NCBI GenBank assembly: GCA_003255065.1
Contig: QAOA01005271.1
Span: forward strand, 2,221,979-2,285,978
DNA from: Cercis canadensis
Taxonomy: Eukaryota > Streptophyta > Magnoliopsida > Fabales > Fabaceae
DNA: 64,000 nucleotides
Direction of reading: 5' to 3'
The position numbers and the translations under genes were made by a program. This document shows, in pieces, positions 36,967-51,221 of the stretch. Under the pieces are notes generated by a model. That model was given only the letters and a program-made list of their open reading frames with translations. It did not search any database and was not told the DNA's origin. The number at the start of each line of letters is the position of its first letter. Position 1 is the stretch's first letter.

Positions 36967-39097
36967 GGAGAACAGTGATGATGGTGATAAATTGATAATA
37001 GTATCATCAATTTTTTGTTTTATTTAATAAGTTCATAATTGCTCTCTAAGAATATACTTCAATGTTGCGCACTGAGTATTCTATCACGAAAATCTTATAT
37101 TCATATACTATTTTTTTTTTATGTGATATATTCATATACTATTAAAATTGAGTGGGTGGATTACTCCTTTTGTGCATTGACACAATTGTATTGATAATTA
37201 ATGTAAGTCCATGACTCTGCTCATAGCTTCAAGTTGAGAAGGAACAGAATTTTTTTTTTTTTTTTTTAAGTTTTTTTTCTAAGTTTCCAACTTTGGCCCC
37301 TGTTGGTAAAATGGGAGAATTTGCGCCGGTGTAAATTTTGGCAAGCTTTAATTATTCAAGAAAGAACAGAGCATTCTTGTAGAAAAAAGTTGGGGGAAAA
37401 TAAGTTACCAAATTTTCAGAAAATTTACAATTTTTGTAAAAACATTACAAACGGTCACCAATGTGTATTATTTTTTTCTTAAATCACATACCAGTCAATG
37501 GTTGAACTTTCTTTCTTTTTTGTTTTTTTTTTCCGACTGAAAATGAATGGTTGTCCCTTGTAATGGTCGGAAAACTTGTTAAGAATTGAAGTTTAGATGC
37601 GAATTGAGAAACTTGATCTATCACTAATAGAAGTCTGAAACTGGTTCAATGATCAATTCCCAATGCTAACATTGGGCTGTCTGCAAAGTTTTCTTGGGCA
37701 AGTTCCCATTTTCTTGTTGCATTCTGATATTATGTAAGCAACTCCAAGTACTACACTTCAAAAAGAAAGCACCAAGTTGTTGTTTACAAGCATCCATAGG
37801 ATTAGTGGAGAGGATTAAAAAAAGGAAGGTATCTAATATGAATTTTCCTTACTTTTATTAAGTTAATGATCTCGATGATCTTTCCCCCACTTTGAACTTG
37901 TTGCTGTTGCAACTTGCAACATTCTGTTTTCTTTTTTTAAGTGCAAATTTGCAACAATGTTCCCTGTTAACTGATTAGTCAGACACTACTTCTTGCGTCA
38001 CATATTAGAAATTCAATACCAAAAATTAATCTGCAAGTAGTGGCTGAATCTAGAGAGTGGGCTCTTGACAAAGCTGCAGATTCTATTCAATTTCCATGTA
38101 TGTGCCAAATTGATGAAATTAAAGGCTAGGGAAGCAGTTGGAAAACTAAGTGAAAGTTCAAGGACTAAAATTTTAATTATTCAGTTGAAGCAAAAAAATT
38201 CATAATTCAACAATGTGTGACATTCCATGCTTAGTTATTTATAGTTATAAGACTACAAAAAGGAATTAAGTGGGCCTACAGTGTGTTATCTATATCTATC
38301 CAATCCTTTCTGCCCAATATATAGTTGCCATTTGTGTGGCAGTGTTGATAATTATTGAGGAAAAACAGAATACTACAAGGCCCAGATCTGAAATGCAACT
38401 ACCTATTTTAGATGGATCTGATCTGAGTGACCACAGACATATCCCATGTTTTGGTAAGTGTTTAATTACTTTTGGGAAGAAAACAAACGAGAATTTAGTA
38501 CTCAGCAACTCATACCAACTTGTATTAAGACTAGTTGTCTGTCAAGATTTAGCAGAAATAGGAACCACATCATGGTTTTGAGAGATACAACATATTATGG
38601 CAGTTCAGTTTGCAAGAGACACAATCTGAGATGTTGTCATGGCTTGTACATCATTTTCAAAGTATGGTTCAGTTCAGAATATCAATGTCAATGCTTTTGG
38701 AAAGTTAATCATGATTATTTGCTTGTAATTTGCTTTATTGGATCATCTTACTTCAAAGTTCAAATGTATGGGCAAGTTAGAAACTGTATGCTTCTGAGGA
38801 CTAAAAACTGGACCTTGCTTGTTTACTTAAGAGTCATACAAATTACAAAACCTTGTAGTAGTACTAGTTTCAATCTTTACAATAATAGTATTAAATTTGG
38901 AAAGCACATGATGAACTAATGAACATAAAACAATGTAACTTGTAAAACTAGGTATTTACAGGGAGGGAATGGGTGTATAAATTATCATCCATTTATTGGA
39001 GTAAAGAAGAAACTAATCTAGGAATCTCAATGCATGAACCGTATAAATTGAGTGGTCCATGTAGAGTTGAAAGGATACAAAGAAACAAGTTAAACTC
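36967..39097. other. Intergenic stretch
   Basis: It contains the peroxidase 3' UTR, T-rich runs (37247-37280) and open frames of up to 153 codons near 38270-38919 that I do not recognise. The right end is the 3' UTR side of the minus-strand gene ending at 39098. Confidence 0.45.
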
Positions 39098-40423
39098 CTA
39101 TTTAAGCTTTAAACTTTGAGGAAGCCAATGTGGCCGCTTTCTTTCCTGATCAACCGTGACGCTGGAGCTGCTAATGGGGGTGGTGGGATCGCTGCATTCC
39201 TCTAATCTATCTGATTTAAAAGAGGCAGATAAATTGAGCTCCCTAGTTTTCCTATTGGGTGAGTCTGAGTATCCTAATTGAGGAACATCAGATTTTGTTT
39301 TCTTTTCTTGGCTTCCTCCTCCTATACTTAGTGTCAAATCCACTTCAATTTCTTCATTACAGTGATCATTGCTTATTTTACAGCTCTGAAATGCCATATG
39401 GGAGCTAGGCCCTGCTTCGCCTTCACCAAACCTGCGCACACCGGTTAATATGTCTTCTTCAGCAGGCCTTTCTAGATCAAAACCCCTTGCCACTTTTATG
39501 GTGTCTATAGAACAGCTTCGACTCCTTTCCCTTGAGCATGGATCATCTTTCAAACTTTGAACAGGCCCATATGAAGTTTTTCTTGTTTGATGCTGTTGAT
39601 CAATGACATGAGGATGACTTACACTTAAGCTATTCATGGGACTCCACAATTTCCTTTGTCTAATTTCCTTTTTCAGCTCATCCATCATCATCTTTTGCAC
39701 ACTATATACCCGGTGTAGTTCCTGTACCTGCAATTTCAAACTTATCATAATTGGTAACTAGTAACAGCTTCAAATTCTTGCATATCATCATTTCCTTTCT
39801 CAGATGACAAGTAAAAGTTCAATTGAAATACAAAAAGAGGTTTCCATGAGATTCAAAGATACGTAGCTTAATAGTTAATGCTGCTCATAGGATAATTACA
39901 CTGATTCTGATATCAGCATGTTCAGTGCCAAAGCATTATGCTTGCATGTTACTTGCAATTTCCAGTATAAAGTGGCCTCTAAATGTGAATGAAAAGATCA
40001 TAGAAATGTAAAAGCCTCTCCTTCTATATGGAAGGTTCAAGAATTTATAGCCAAAGAGGCCTAATGAGGCATTTTCTTGGCCGTCAGACTGTGATTTGCA
40101 TCTAGAGTGATATTTCAGGCACATACATAATGGCAACCTAAATTTGTTAAGATGAGAACTTAAATTATAACACATCTTGATGATACCTGGTTTTTGAAGA
40201 TGTTCTCATGCATCTGCATTGTTTTTTTGATGGATTCTATGTTGTTTCTGTCAAGCATCCTATCCATGGGATCTTCCAATTTATTGATTCCAATCCTGTG
40301 AAGGTTGCTGCTCAGCCCTTTGTTCTTATAATGCTCCCAGACATCCACACCACCCACAGTTGAGTTGTTGCTGTCTGCTGAGGTTGATAAAACATTTATG
40401 GAACATTCAATTTTGGTCCCCAT
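39098..40423 (-). CDS. DUF863-type protein of unknown function, 288 aa
   Basis: On the minus strand, exon 40187-40423 and exon 39098-39727 join in frame to 288 residues. The start MGTKIECS and the junction MQMHENIFKNQ|VQELHRVYSVQ match the N-terminal block of plant DUF863 proteins (MGTKVQ ... HE..FK.QVYELHRLYRIQ). This block is a predicted helical, coiled-coil-like segment (about residues 60-105). The remainder is polar and probably disordered, with an EAR-like LTLSIGG (about residue 203; LxLxI), a common repression-domain pattern, and RELNLSAS. It is shorter than typical DUF863 proteins (several hundred residues or more), so it belongs to a short subgroup. Function is unknown; nuclear action is a guess from the EAR-like motif. 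Confidence 0.75.
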
Positions 40424-41995
40424 GCCTGAAAAAGAAAATGCAAAAATGTTGAATTTTTCTCCCCACCATATCAAGGTTTCACTTATTATATACTTTGTGA
40501 GTGTTGGAATACTTTCTTTTATTGTGCAGATGCTTGAAAAAGAGAAGCATAATAAATAAAAATTAAAAATAATGAAACCAGTTTTTCCAATCTCTGTTTT
40601 TTTATGTTCATGCAATGCTTCAAAAAGTACACTTTCAATGTAAGGAAAATTTTTTGTTGACTAAAGACATATAGGCACCTAAGATTGATGTAAAAGTGGT
40701 GGACACTCAGATTCTAGATGAAACTTACATGTAATCAAACCAGAATCAATTCCATTGGAAGAAACTAAAATGAAGATATCTATAAAGTGGAAACTCATAC
40801 CTCAAGATCACTCCTAATTAGCTTTGCATACTAGCATTATCCTACAAGATTTTATTGCTTCCCTTTTTGGTGCATAGATTAAGGCTATATATAGGAATGG
40901 CGCTAGTTTGTTTTTGTGAATGGAATTTGTCAAAACAGGGGGTTTCACTTTACTAACCAAAAGTGGAGAAGGAGGGGACAAAAGGAATTGACCTTGAAAT
41001 GTTCAAAAGTGTAATCATAAATTGCTTAGACAATGAACAAGCATGAAATATGAACATTACATGTAGGCATTAGTGAGACCAACTGAGATGTGGGTCTGTG
41101 TATATGTGAAGAAAGCACAAATAGCCAAAACAGTAGCCTTCATCTCCTAGAAACTAGCCTCAGAAAAGTGTCCACTTCTCCTTGTTCCTTATACAGCTAG
41201 GCCTTTATGCTACTCCTAAGACAAGACCTAAATTTCATAGCTGGTGAAGCTCAAATAGAGACTAAAAAGAATTCAAGAAAATTGAAAGATTGCAAACAAG
41301 TCAAGGACATGTGCAATTCATCAAGCTCTCTTCTATCTTGTTCTTAAAACTTCGCCTATCACTTCCATTACCATAGCAACCAAAAGTAGCAGAAATGGCC
41401 TTGAACTTCCTCAGGAGCTGAAATACTTAACAAGCATTAAAATTTCAGAACTGCAACAACACCTTCACAGGCATAAATTTGGAGAGTCCACATGAAGAAA
41501 GAGCTTTGCCATTAAGATTTGTAGTTGTAATACATACCTGAAATAAAAAGTACCAAAATTGCAGCTTTCTGTGATGAAGTTCATTGAACATCTTCCTCCC
41601 TCATGCCAGCATTTTTATCCATAAGCCACTTGTTAATATAAACAACAGCGATATAACAACTGGCCAAGTCCCTCATGATCTCCCTCGAATCATTTCTCAG
41701 TCAAAGACGGATTAATCCAAGAAGTGCACTAGCTGATGAATTGGAAGAAAGCTAACAGACAGCAGCAAATCTCTTTGGCTGGTCAAAACCATTCAAAGCT
41801 TTAACTTAGAAACAAGAAAGCAACCAACTCAAATTAAAAACTATAATCATGGGGTTAATAATTCAGGCTTGACAGGCTGTGAGGGAAGGAGGCAAGGAAA
41901 AAGCTGGAGTAGCAATGTGTCTGTATATGTGTGAGTGGCTGTGTGATATTTAGAGAGAGAGAGAGAGAATGAAAGAGAAAGAGAGAGAGAGACAT
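40424..41995 (-). promoter_or_regulatory. Probable spliced 5' leader of the DUF863-type gene
   Basis: Just upstream of the ATG, an acceptor (TTTCTTTTTCAG|GC) shows that the leader is spliced. Candidate minus-strand donors lie at about 40797 (TTGAG|GTATGAG) and 41537 (TTTCAG|GTATGT). The likely first exon starts near the CT-rich microsatellite, 41952-41992 on the plus strand as GA. The exact leader structure cannot be fixed without transcripts. Confidence 0.45.
41952..41992. repeat. (GA)n microsatellite
   Basis: Interrupted GA repeats, which read as CT on the coding strand of the DUF863-type gene and probably fall in its promoter or first leader exon. GA/CT repeats near starts are common in plants and can bind BPC/GAGA factors. 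Confidence 0.85.
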
Positions 41996-44900
41996 ATTCA
42001 TTCACATTATAATATGATTAAATTGTATTTGTCACATATACTGTAGTTGATTGTATTTTGTATATTTTTGTGCTTCACTGTAAGTCTGTAATGTGGGAAA
42101 AGATAGGAGGGAGATGGGACCACAAAATTGTATAATAAAAACAAATGACTCTCCTAAACTTGAGCCAATGTAGGCCAGTGGACAAGATATTCCAGACAAA
42201 GTCTCGTAGGACTTGATCAAGATATGCATGAACAATGAAAGTTAATGCTTCTCTCTCTCTATCTATCTATCTAACTATATTTTCTTTTTTTCTTTTTGGA
42301 AAATTCAACTATTGGGATTTGATTATTCTTTCCGTACATGCAGAACCATATCTAGTCCTCTGTTTGGGTTTGAGATTTCATCACAGTACCAATTTTTTCA
42401 GGTGTTATTGGGATTCCATAAAATGAATTTTTCTTGGCAACAGTAAAATTCCATTGGCTAGCTTGGGATGTGAAATTGATAATGACTTCTTCCAACCTCA
42501 AATACATGAGGGCCACACACATACTCAAAAGCACCGTTGAAAGGATCTAGCATTATGCATATTCTCCTTCTCTTCTGTTGAAGGGGGGAAAAAAATTGAC
42601 AAGAAATTTTCCAAAAAATAAAAACTGATTACTTGAGATGAAAGGATCTCTGTCTCATTGTCCCATAACAAAAACAAAAGCAAAAAGGGGAACCTTCTAT
42701 ACTCTGTTATACAACCACCCAATTTTCAGTTTGGTTGTAATAATAATTATAAGCAATTCAATGCAAGCCTGTTAGAAAAAGTAGATTTTTTTTTCCATGT
42801 CAACTTTAAAGAAAATGATAAAGTGAATCCAACCCATCCTCTAATCCTTTTTAAGTTTTCCAATATAGATTCCTTTTGTAATTTTCTCTTGGATCATGAT
42901 GAGGCATAAAAATAATTTTCTGTTTGATAACTTTTATGTGTTTGCTCCTAAACAATGTGTCCAATACCTAGAAAGCTTGTATATGTATGAACCAAAAAAA
43001 GAAAGCATGTCTATGTGCATCCAATAGATGTTTCCACTTCCAATTCTGCCCCATCTTCTTTTTTGCCCCGGCCATATATCTCCACTCTTTTCTTATTTCC
43101 ATTCTTCCTTTTTCTTTTATGCCATTATTTTGTAGCAATTCATAGGAATTAACTCTTGCATGAAACACAATTACAAAGTTCCTAATTTTTTTTTTTTAAT
43201 TTTTCAGTAATAATCAAACGCAAAAATAAGAGTTTAGATGGAAAGAGGAGCTTCCCAGTTCTACCCATCACTTTCCTTCAAAAGCCATATAGGGCAAAAC
43301 CTAGCACTTTCCGAACACTAAAAAAAAAAATCAAAAGCATTTAAGAAACCCCAAAGTTCTGATCCTGAAAAATCATAACCACACATATCTATTAATTTGT
43401 GCTTGTGATCATTAAGCAATGCATAGATTTTGCTATTTAACATTTCCTTCCATAATAAATATGTAGGCATACTGTCTTTGTCTTTTACTTGTATAGTTCC
43501 TGCCCAAGAACCCTAGGTAACATACCCTCTATTTTTATGTGATGTGCCCTTAATGCCACAAATTGTATTTGTAAGTTGAACGCAAATACAGGTATGCCAC
43601 ATATATGTCTTGAGTAAAACCAAGGAATTTACTGGTTAATAACCTTTTTTTACCAATAAAAAAAAAGTATGCAATCTTTTTTTTTTTTTTAATACTAATG
43701 GAGATTTTAAAAATTTATACTTTAGTTTTTCAACTTAATTCTTTTCACAATAAAGTGTAAAATGTGTAGCAATATTGTAATTAATTGTATTAGTGTATTC
43801 TAAAATCTCCCTCTCTTATCCAAATAATTCCTTCAAATTAATAGGCTATAAAACCCCTTTTTCTTTAAACCAAAAGACCCCAATTTATTTCGATTCAACA
43901 ACACACATAGACAAGAAATAATTGCTTAGAAAAGATATTGATTGGCACTTCAAAAGGAAGAGAAATTTGAACCACTTTTTTCGCGAAATTGTCAGAAAAT
44001 GAAAACCATCAGAAAATTGTAGGGTCGGCTGAAATTATTCCACAATTAATATAAAATATGATTCTTTTAACTCGATCTTCTGTATATATATTGTCATATA
44101 CTTTTATACACCTTTCTTGGGGATTAATGATATAATGGTTGAGATAATTAATTAATACGAAATCCGCAATTAGATTAAAGTATTCAGAACTTGATGTGTT
44201 TTTGGGTTGGCCATGTGAGGCCTCCACATGGCAAATGAGCCCTTCAACAAGATCTAAACTAAAATATCTGAGATATCACTTTCCATTTTCTTGGAAGATG
44301 ATGTTAATACCCATGTGATTATATTGTCTGCTTTCTAGGAAAATTGCATAAAATTGTCTATATACAAGAGAGAGAGTGAATATCTTTGTAGCCATTAATT
44401 GGTAGGCATGAAACATTGTCAAAATCAAAGCTGAGATTTATCTATATCTTGACTTAACATAGTTCCTATTCTGTCATGAGCTGCTCTCAGCATGATGGTA
44501 ATAAATCCAAGCACCCCTAGATATACCAATTATTTGGGTTTATTAAATTCTTTGGGCCTTTGGGTTTTCATGTTTTGGTGAATCAGATTCACCCTTGTGT
44601 GTGTGAATCACCTACTCCATCACTGAACATCATTCCTACACATGATTCTTTCTTGGTTTATTTGGGAAAATACTATATATATATATACATATATATATTA
44701 TTTCGTTCTGCTCAGATTCCTGAGCAATATGTTATACTACTGTACTTTCTTCTTTAAGCTTACTGAGTAAGAAGGACCATTTTTATTGTACCACCTACAT
44801 ATGACCTAATCATATATATAACTTGAAACTTGTTTTTCATGGTTAATATAGAGCTTAAAATTGCTTCACATTTTCTCACTGACTTTACAAGCAAACGCCG

Positions 44901-47900
44901 TTTGGTGCCAAGAATTATTGGAGGATAAATGAAGAGAGAGAGAGAGGGGGGACAAATATACTGCGAGTATGCATGCTTGAAGAGTCCTAGAACTTCAACT
45001 TGCTGTATATTTGTTCCATTGGGTCAAGAAAGGCACGCGTTGTAGCCTAACAAAGGCACAAGCCGTAAGAAAGTAGACCCACCCACTACTCAATTCTTTT
45101 TTTTAAAAAAAAAAAAATTATACTAACTTCGCTTTCTATACTACCGACACCTATTTATCAATTATCTTCATCAATCATAATCATCCAAACCAGAAATAGA
45201 TTCTTCCTCCGATATAAATCCAAATTACTGCATAATTACTGGGCATCATCAGCCATGTATATTTTCTCATCTTCTAATGTTATTTTGTTTGCTTGTTTTC
45301 CTTTCTTGGCATCTATCTCTATTAGTTCGTATTCATAATTGCCTAATGTTTTGGCAGCTTCTAGAAAATAACAACACGTCATATTATAAACCATCATCGT
45401 ATAGGATGGTCCTTCTCTGTCTTGTTGTAATTGCCTCATTTTCTAGAAAGCAGAACAGTAGAGAACTAGGTTAAAAAAAAAAACATTAATCAAATCAAAA
45501 GTTACATAATCTAATAACAAATCCCATGATAAATCTTCAATTGGATCTCAATCTTAAGGTTAAACAAATTTATCTTCAAGAGGAATCATTGGTGGGACCC
45601 TCTGTAATTAAAAAAATGACTTTAAATATCATTGGCTTCCCTCAAATTGGTTGCTTCAATTTCAACAAATGGTTGCCACATTAAGTGCTGTCATGATCCA
45701 CAGATTCATAAGAAGGTCACATTCACATGTATAGGTTGTTGATAAGGTATGAAATTGTTGTGTGTCATGTGGGTCCCAAAACTTGGAGATGACACTTGTC
45801 ACTCACCCAACCATGCAAATGGTTTATAGTACTCTTATCATGTTGTGTTCCAACCAAGTGCGGAAGATCTAATGTTCACTTTGTGATTTGACTTGTTTGG
45901 GATCAGCTGTTAAGATTAGTTAAGATTTTTTCAAGGAACTTCACTAATAGGCTTGGTTGATTAAACAAGCAATTGACTATATAGATTGAGCTTTTAGCTT
46001 AAGAGCATGTCAAGTTAAAGCCTAGTTTTCTATTCATTGATTAAGGCCAAAGCAGCACACATTACTTCAGATAAAGGGATCCATTAGCATCCTGCCTACT
46101 TTTTTTCCCTTTGTTGATCCCAACTAAGCAGTAACTAAAATTATTCTAATTAATTCGTATTGTTATCCCAAAAAAAAAAAAAACTATTCTAATATGTGGC
46201 TCATATATATAGTGTATCATCTGCGAATATTAAGATGTGATTGATAAGAGTAAAAATGAGACTACTAATTAAAAGCTGATGATGAATCTAGATATTATAT
46301 GTGTCTATGTATATTGTTAATTGTTATCTTTCCACTTTCTTTTTTTCAATTCTAATCTTACAAAATATATCATTAATGATCTCACATAAACCAAATAATT
46401 TATAGTTAAATGATATTGAAATCATTCTCAGAATTTATAAATTTTGTATTCGAATACAAAATTATAATCAAAAGTAAAAAAAAAAATAAAAATGTTCTCA
46501 CATAAAATAAAATACCTAAACATGTTTTCTTTCATGTTTAGTTTATTTTTATTTGTTTAATTGATTTAACACCTATACACTTGAAATACAAACCTCTAAC
46601 CGGATTCATAATTCAAAAATATCATATTGCACTCCACAATTTTAACAAAAATTAGCTTCTCTTTCTAATTATAACTAAAAAATTATTGTATTTAATATGT
46701 TAAAGTTTTTAGAGAAGAGCTTATAAGAATTAACTGATAATTTATAACGATAATATTGAAATAAGAAGTCTCTTCATCCTCATTAAAATAATAAAAAAGA
46801 AAAAGTTAATTAATTTATTTATAGGAGTTGATATAATTTGTTGAGGCAGATGTGTTAATAACTAGTATCAAAATGTGAAATGTTGTTTTGATACAGTAGA
46901 GGAAAAGCAAAGGAAAACTACGAATAAAAGAAATCTGCATGCATGGAGTACGCAAGTAGCTATACCATTCAAGTTCAACAAATTTCTCAACTTTTATATT
47001 AGGTGTATCAAAATCTTATCAGTAGCATCGTTGTTTTTTTGTGGTCATTACCAATTCAGAACAACAACGTAATACATATCAACATACAATTCATGAGTCA
47101 CGACAATACATTAGCCAACCCAAAAATTGGAAAAAAAAAAAAAAAAGAGAGAATCCTTTAGGTTGGTTCACTAATGAACCAAGATTTAAATAAACGATGA
47201 TTCCCAAAAATTGAAGAGATGGAAAGAAAAGTTTTGCATCCAATTCAGCTCCCACATTCAATGCATCAGATTCGGAGTGTGACTTCCCGACCAATAAAAA
47301 TAAAAGACATAAAAATATTAAGGGAGGATTGGGTTTTGGATATTTAAAAAGGACAAAAGGAATCTCTTCATTTTGGGGACGAAAGCTTATCTTCTGTGGA
47401 TCCAATACCTTCTCTCATTTACAACACATCCTCATCCCCACGTTATTCTAGTGCCCAATGATATTGTTATTTTTTCTTTCTTAATCTATTTTTAAGCCCC
47501 TCAATTATTGTTCTCAATATTATTTTATTTTTCATTGTTCATTTTATCATTAGGTACCGGGTACAAATTGGCTGTATATGTTTGAAAAACAAGGGTATCC
47601 TTTTTCTTTTTCACAGACTGGCTCTGACATTTTCTCCCTTTTTTTTTTGTTAATAATTATATTAATTGATTGAGGATCTCTTTCTCTTCCCCTTCCTTTA
47701 GTTGTAATATAATTCAAGGTTGGCTCTTCTATAATTTAATTTAGATAGGAGGCATAATATAAATATATATGTTAGAATTCTTAATTTCCTGAAATAATAC
47801 TTTTATTTTGCCCCAAAGATCCACAAAAGTTGGTGTTGTTAATTTACCATCACATGGAAGAAGCATTTAGTTAGAATTGGGTTGTGATTTAGAAATGGAG

Positions 47901-49638
47901 AAACAAGAGACAAGAATCTTAAGATCTGATTGCATTGTTCATTGGTCTTAGGAGAATCTGTTTGGTTCATAGGAAAGAAAATAATTAAAATTGTTTGAAA
48001 CAATCTGTCCATGTTTTTGGTGAATAGATCTTAATCTTATGATCCGAATGGTTTAAGAGGGAAAGGAATGTTTAGGTAGGTACATAGAGTCATAGAGGTA
48101 GTACAATATGCCTTCTACCTTGGAATTCGCTAGCTTCATTGGGATATGATTATTTCCTTAGATTTTCTGAATTAGTGTTCAAGTATCAATTAGTAACCCA
48201 TAATTTTGTTTTAGCTGAAAAGAAATCTGAATATTGTTGTCTACTCATGACTTACCTTTCATTCCATGCAATCATGGAATAGAATGACAAAGGAAAGCCT
48301 TGAGAATACTAGAAAAAATTGTAATGTTATATTCTGCTTTTCTTTAATTAAGATGAAAAGGAAAACACTTTGCTTTTGGTTGGATAGGATAGGATTGCTT
48401 TTTCTTGGTCAAAAAGATATCTGTGCTGCTGGGAGTCTTGTTCCTTGACTTAGTTTATTATCCTTGTGTAAATCAAAATTGTCAAAAAGTACAATAAGAG
48501 AAAGGGTGGGCCTGTGATTCAGTCATTGTGTTATTTGGTTGAATATCACTCGCTTGCTTGGTTGGTTATTGTGGCAAACCATCAAGAGTGCCTAGTTCCA
48601 ATGACCTTGTGCCTAAGTGCTCTATACTTCACATCTAACACCATTTCTCAGGCCATTCAGCCACCCACACGCCAGACACTAAAAGCTGATTATTATCTGT
48701 GTCTCTCACTCACTCTTGATTCTACAAAATCCAATCCCATTCGGATCTTTATAAAGTCTCCAACAAATTACACCTTCTTCCTTCAATACACACATATCAT
48801 TGCCCTATAAAGACATCAATTACTTGCTTCAATACACACTTCTCACTCTAAATGCTTTAATATGTGACAAGATTGTCCACCATAGTCCATTATGGTTTGT
48901 CAAGCATAAAATCAAGGTGGCTCTAATAAGGGTTGCCTGGGTGGATGGAAGTCATATCCTTTTTTATGGTTAATTGGCACTTGACACATGGAGTTGATGT
49001 TATCACCCAACCAAAGTGCCCTTATTCTGTTACCTAGTATAGCTAATACCTAATAGCTTATTTAATTTAATTTACCTATATAGTATACATCCAAAACCAG
49101 TTTTATTCTCATAAACTAGTCAATGTAGCTTTTAATTTTGAGAAATCTCACCGTCAAACTCAAAACCTAACATGCTCATGGACTATAAGAGAATGCATCC
49201 CAACAACAAAAGGAACTGGTCCAAGGAAGCCTTGATGGGCCTCATTCATTGGGCTCCTTCCGAAACAGAGCTTGACCCATTGTGATATATTGGGCCTGAT
49301 TACAGAGTTTGTTATATAGGCCCAAAATCATACCTATAGCCCAATCCAACTACCACAGAGTCTATCATTTCCATTGTGGCTTCACCCCATCATCTTCATC
49401 TCCTGTGTTTCAGTTCTGTCCACAAACTTTATTATTTTATATATCATATTCAATGTCAGCCAATCAGGCAAGCAGCGCCTTCTATTCTATCAGCATTTCC
49501 ACCATTCCTGCTGCGAATATCAATATCAATATCAAAATAAAAAATTGAAGTTAACCCAGAAACCAAAATCACAGATTTTAAATAACCAATTTCCAATTTG
49601 GTTATGGTAGCCTTCTCTTACTCTCAGCTCACCCTCAG
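41996..49638. other. 7.6 kb without a recognised gene
   Basis: The stretch is AT-rich and full of short chance open frames. Two deserve mention: minus 45236-45439 (67 codons, charged, MRQLQQDREGPSYTMMVYNM onward) and minus 47091-47405 (104 codons, hydrophobic). Neither matches a family I know. A (TATC) run is near 42262, and AT repeats are near 44673-44700. I see no tRNA, rRNA or coding transposon. Confidence 0.5.
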
Positions 49639-51221
49639 ATGTTGGGTGCTATGTTCTCAACCCAAACTCAAAGCCTCAAGGCAACCCGAACCACTGCTAT
49701 ACTGAAACCTTCTCCCTTGGCATCTAATACATTATCCTCTGCCCATTTATCACTCTTCAAGGTACTTTCCACTTTCTTCATGTCTGTACACTAATTTTCT
49801 GATTTAAAGGTGATTCCTTAGTTCTTTTTCCTGACTCAATTTTGTGGACACTTTTTAGAATCCCACTTCAGATACCAGAGGATTTTCATCAAAGCAAACT
49901 TCTTTTCTTAGAGGCCAAACAAATATCAGAAAGTTTTTGGGGCTTATCTCTAGTCGTGCTCCACGAAAAAAAACACGTGAGTTATGAACTTCATAGATAG
50001 TACTATATCGATTTCTATGCTTAACGATATATTATACGTACGTATTGCTATATGTTTGAAACATCATGATCTCATTGTAACGAACCATGTAGCATGCGAA
50101 ATTCTGATGTTGATAAATGATAAATGATTGGATTCCATAACATAATTTTTTGATCTTACAAAACATGTAGCCAATTAGCTTGCAAATGATACGGATAATT
50201 GTTTGATTGAGGTTGTCATTTTGGCACTGACACTCTGGGGTTGCAGGGGTTGTGGTTTCACCAAGCTGTGTGCTGCCACTAACTGAAGAGAATGTGGAGA
50301 AGGTTTTGGATGAGGTAAGGCCTGGTTTGATGGCTGATGGAGGGAATGTGGCTTTACATGAGATAGATGGCCTTGTTGTTGTTTTAAAGCTACAAGGAGC
50401 ATGTGGGTCATGTCCCAGCTCAACCATGACACTCAAGATGGGGATTGAAACTCGCCTTCGAGATAAGATTCCAGAAATTATGGAAGTAGAGCAAATACTG
50501 GACACTGAAACTGGGCTTGAGCTAAATGTGGAAAATGTTGAAAGTGTATGAAACTCTATGCATTATGTTTCTATCATTGCCATCATCTGTTTTGAGTTAT
50601 GTATCCTCGTGGTTTCTTGGACTATAGTATATAGATGGAGCTATTAACATCTGTATATATTTGGCCAAAGGGTTACTGCTTTTGTTTCAAAAGTTTTCCT
50701 TTTCATACTTACTAACTTGGCTTTGAGTGAGTGGTGTAGTCTGCAAAACGCATGACCAATCTTCTTGCTGAATGAAGCCAGAATGGTTTGAATGATTTAT
50801 ATAGTGGCATCAATGTTTATACCTAAAACGGCGGATAAAGACTCAAGTGTATCCCATTCCAACTATTTCTAATGCCCTTGTTATTCTTAAAATTGTCTTT
50901 GCAACAAGTATAACAATGTATCTTTAAGCAGTAGGATTATGTTATTTTCTTAATCATGTTTTTAGTGACAGCTTACTGCTGCTTCATGGATATACTGTGA
51001 AGTTTACAATTGCTTTTGTTACTTTTCAGGTTCTTTCTGAGATTAGACCATACCTTGTTGGCACTGGAGGAGGAATACTAGAGCTTGTTCAGATTGATGA
51101 CTATGTTGTTAAAGTTCGGCTTAGTGGACCTGCTGCTGGGGTTATGACAGTTCGTGTTGCGTTAACCCAAAAGTTGAGGGACAAGATACCCGCCATTGCG
51201 GCAGTTCAGCTGATAGAATGA
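49639..51221 (+). CDS. Plastid NFU-type iron-sulfur cluster scaffold (NFU2/3-like), 243 aa
   Basis: Four exons, 49639-49761, 49859-49976, 50247-50545 and 51030-51221, join in frame to 243 residues. The first ~80 residues are Ser/Thr/Lys-rich and lack acidic residues over the first 40, as in a chloroplast transit peptide. The first NifU C-terminal domain (about 88-160) has [31 protein letters not shown] and the cluster-binding [12 protein letters not shown] (Cys133, Cys136). The second domain (about 180-243; [15 protein letters not shown] ... [18 protein letters not shown]) lacks the CxxC. This active-plus-degenerate pairing is that of plastid NFU1-3, which deliver 4Fe-4S clusters to photosystem I and other stromal proteins. 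The best match from memory is NFU2/NFU3; which of the two cannot be said. Confidence 0.92.

Noticed and set aside
38270..38919. Overlapping open frames of 103 and 153 codons
   Set aside because: No recognisable motif and no splice context that joins them into a protein.
45236..45439. 67-codon charged minus-strand open frame
   Set aside because: The composition looks protein-like, but there is no known family, promoter or leader evidence; kept only as a remark in the intergenic entry.
47091..47405. 104-codon hydrophobic minus-strand frame, considered as an organelle DNA insertion
   Set aside because: I could not match it to any plastid or mitochondrial gene I know, and its C-terminal Phe run comes from a poly-A tract.
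50175..50505. Minus-strand open frames over the NFU gene
   Set aside because: They are antisense shadows of NFU exon 3.
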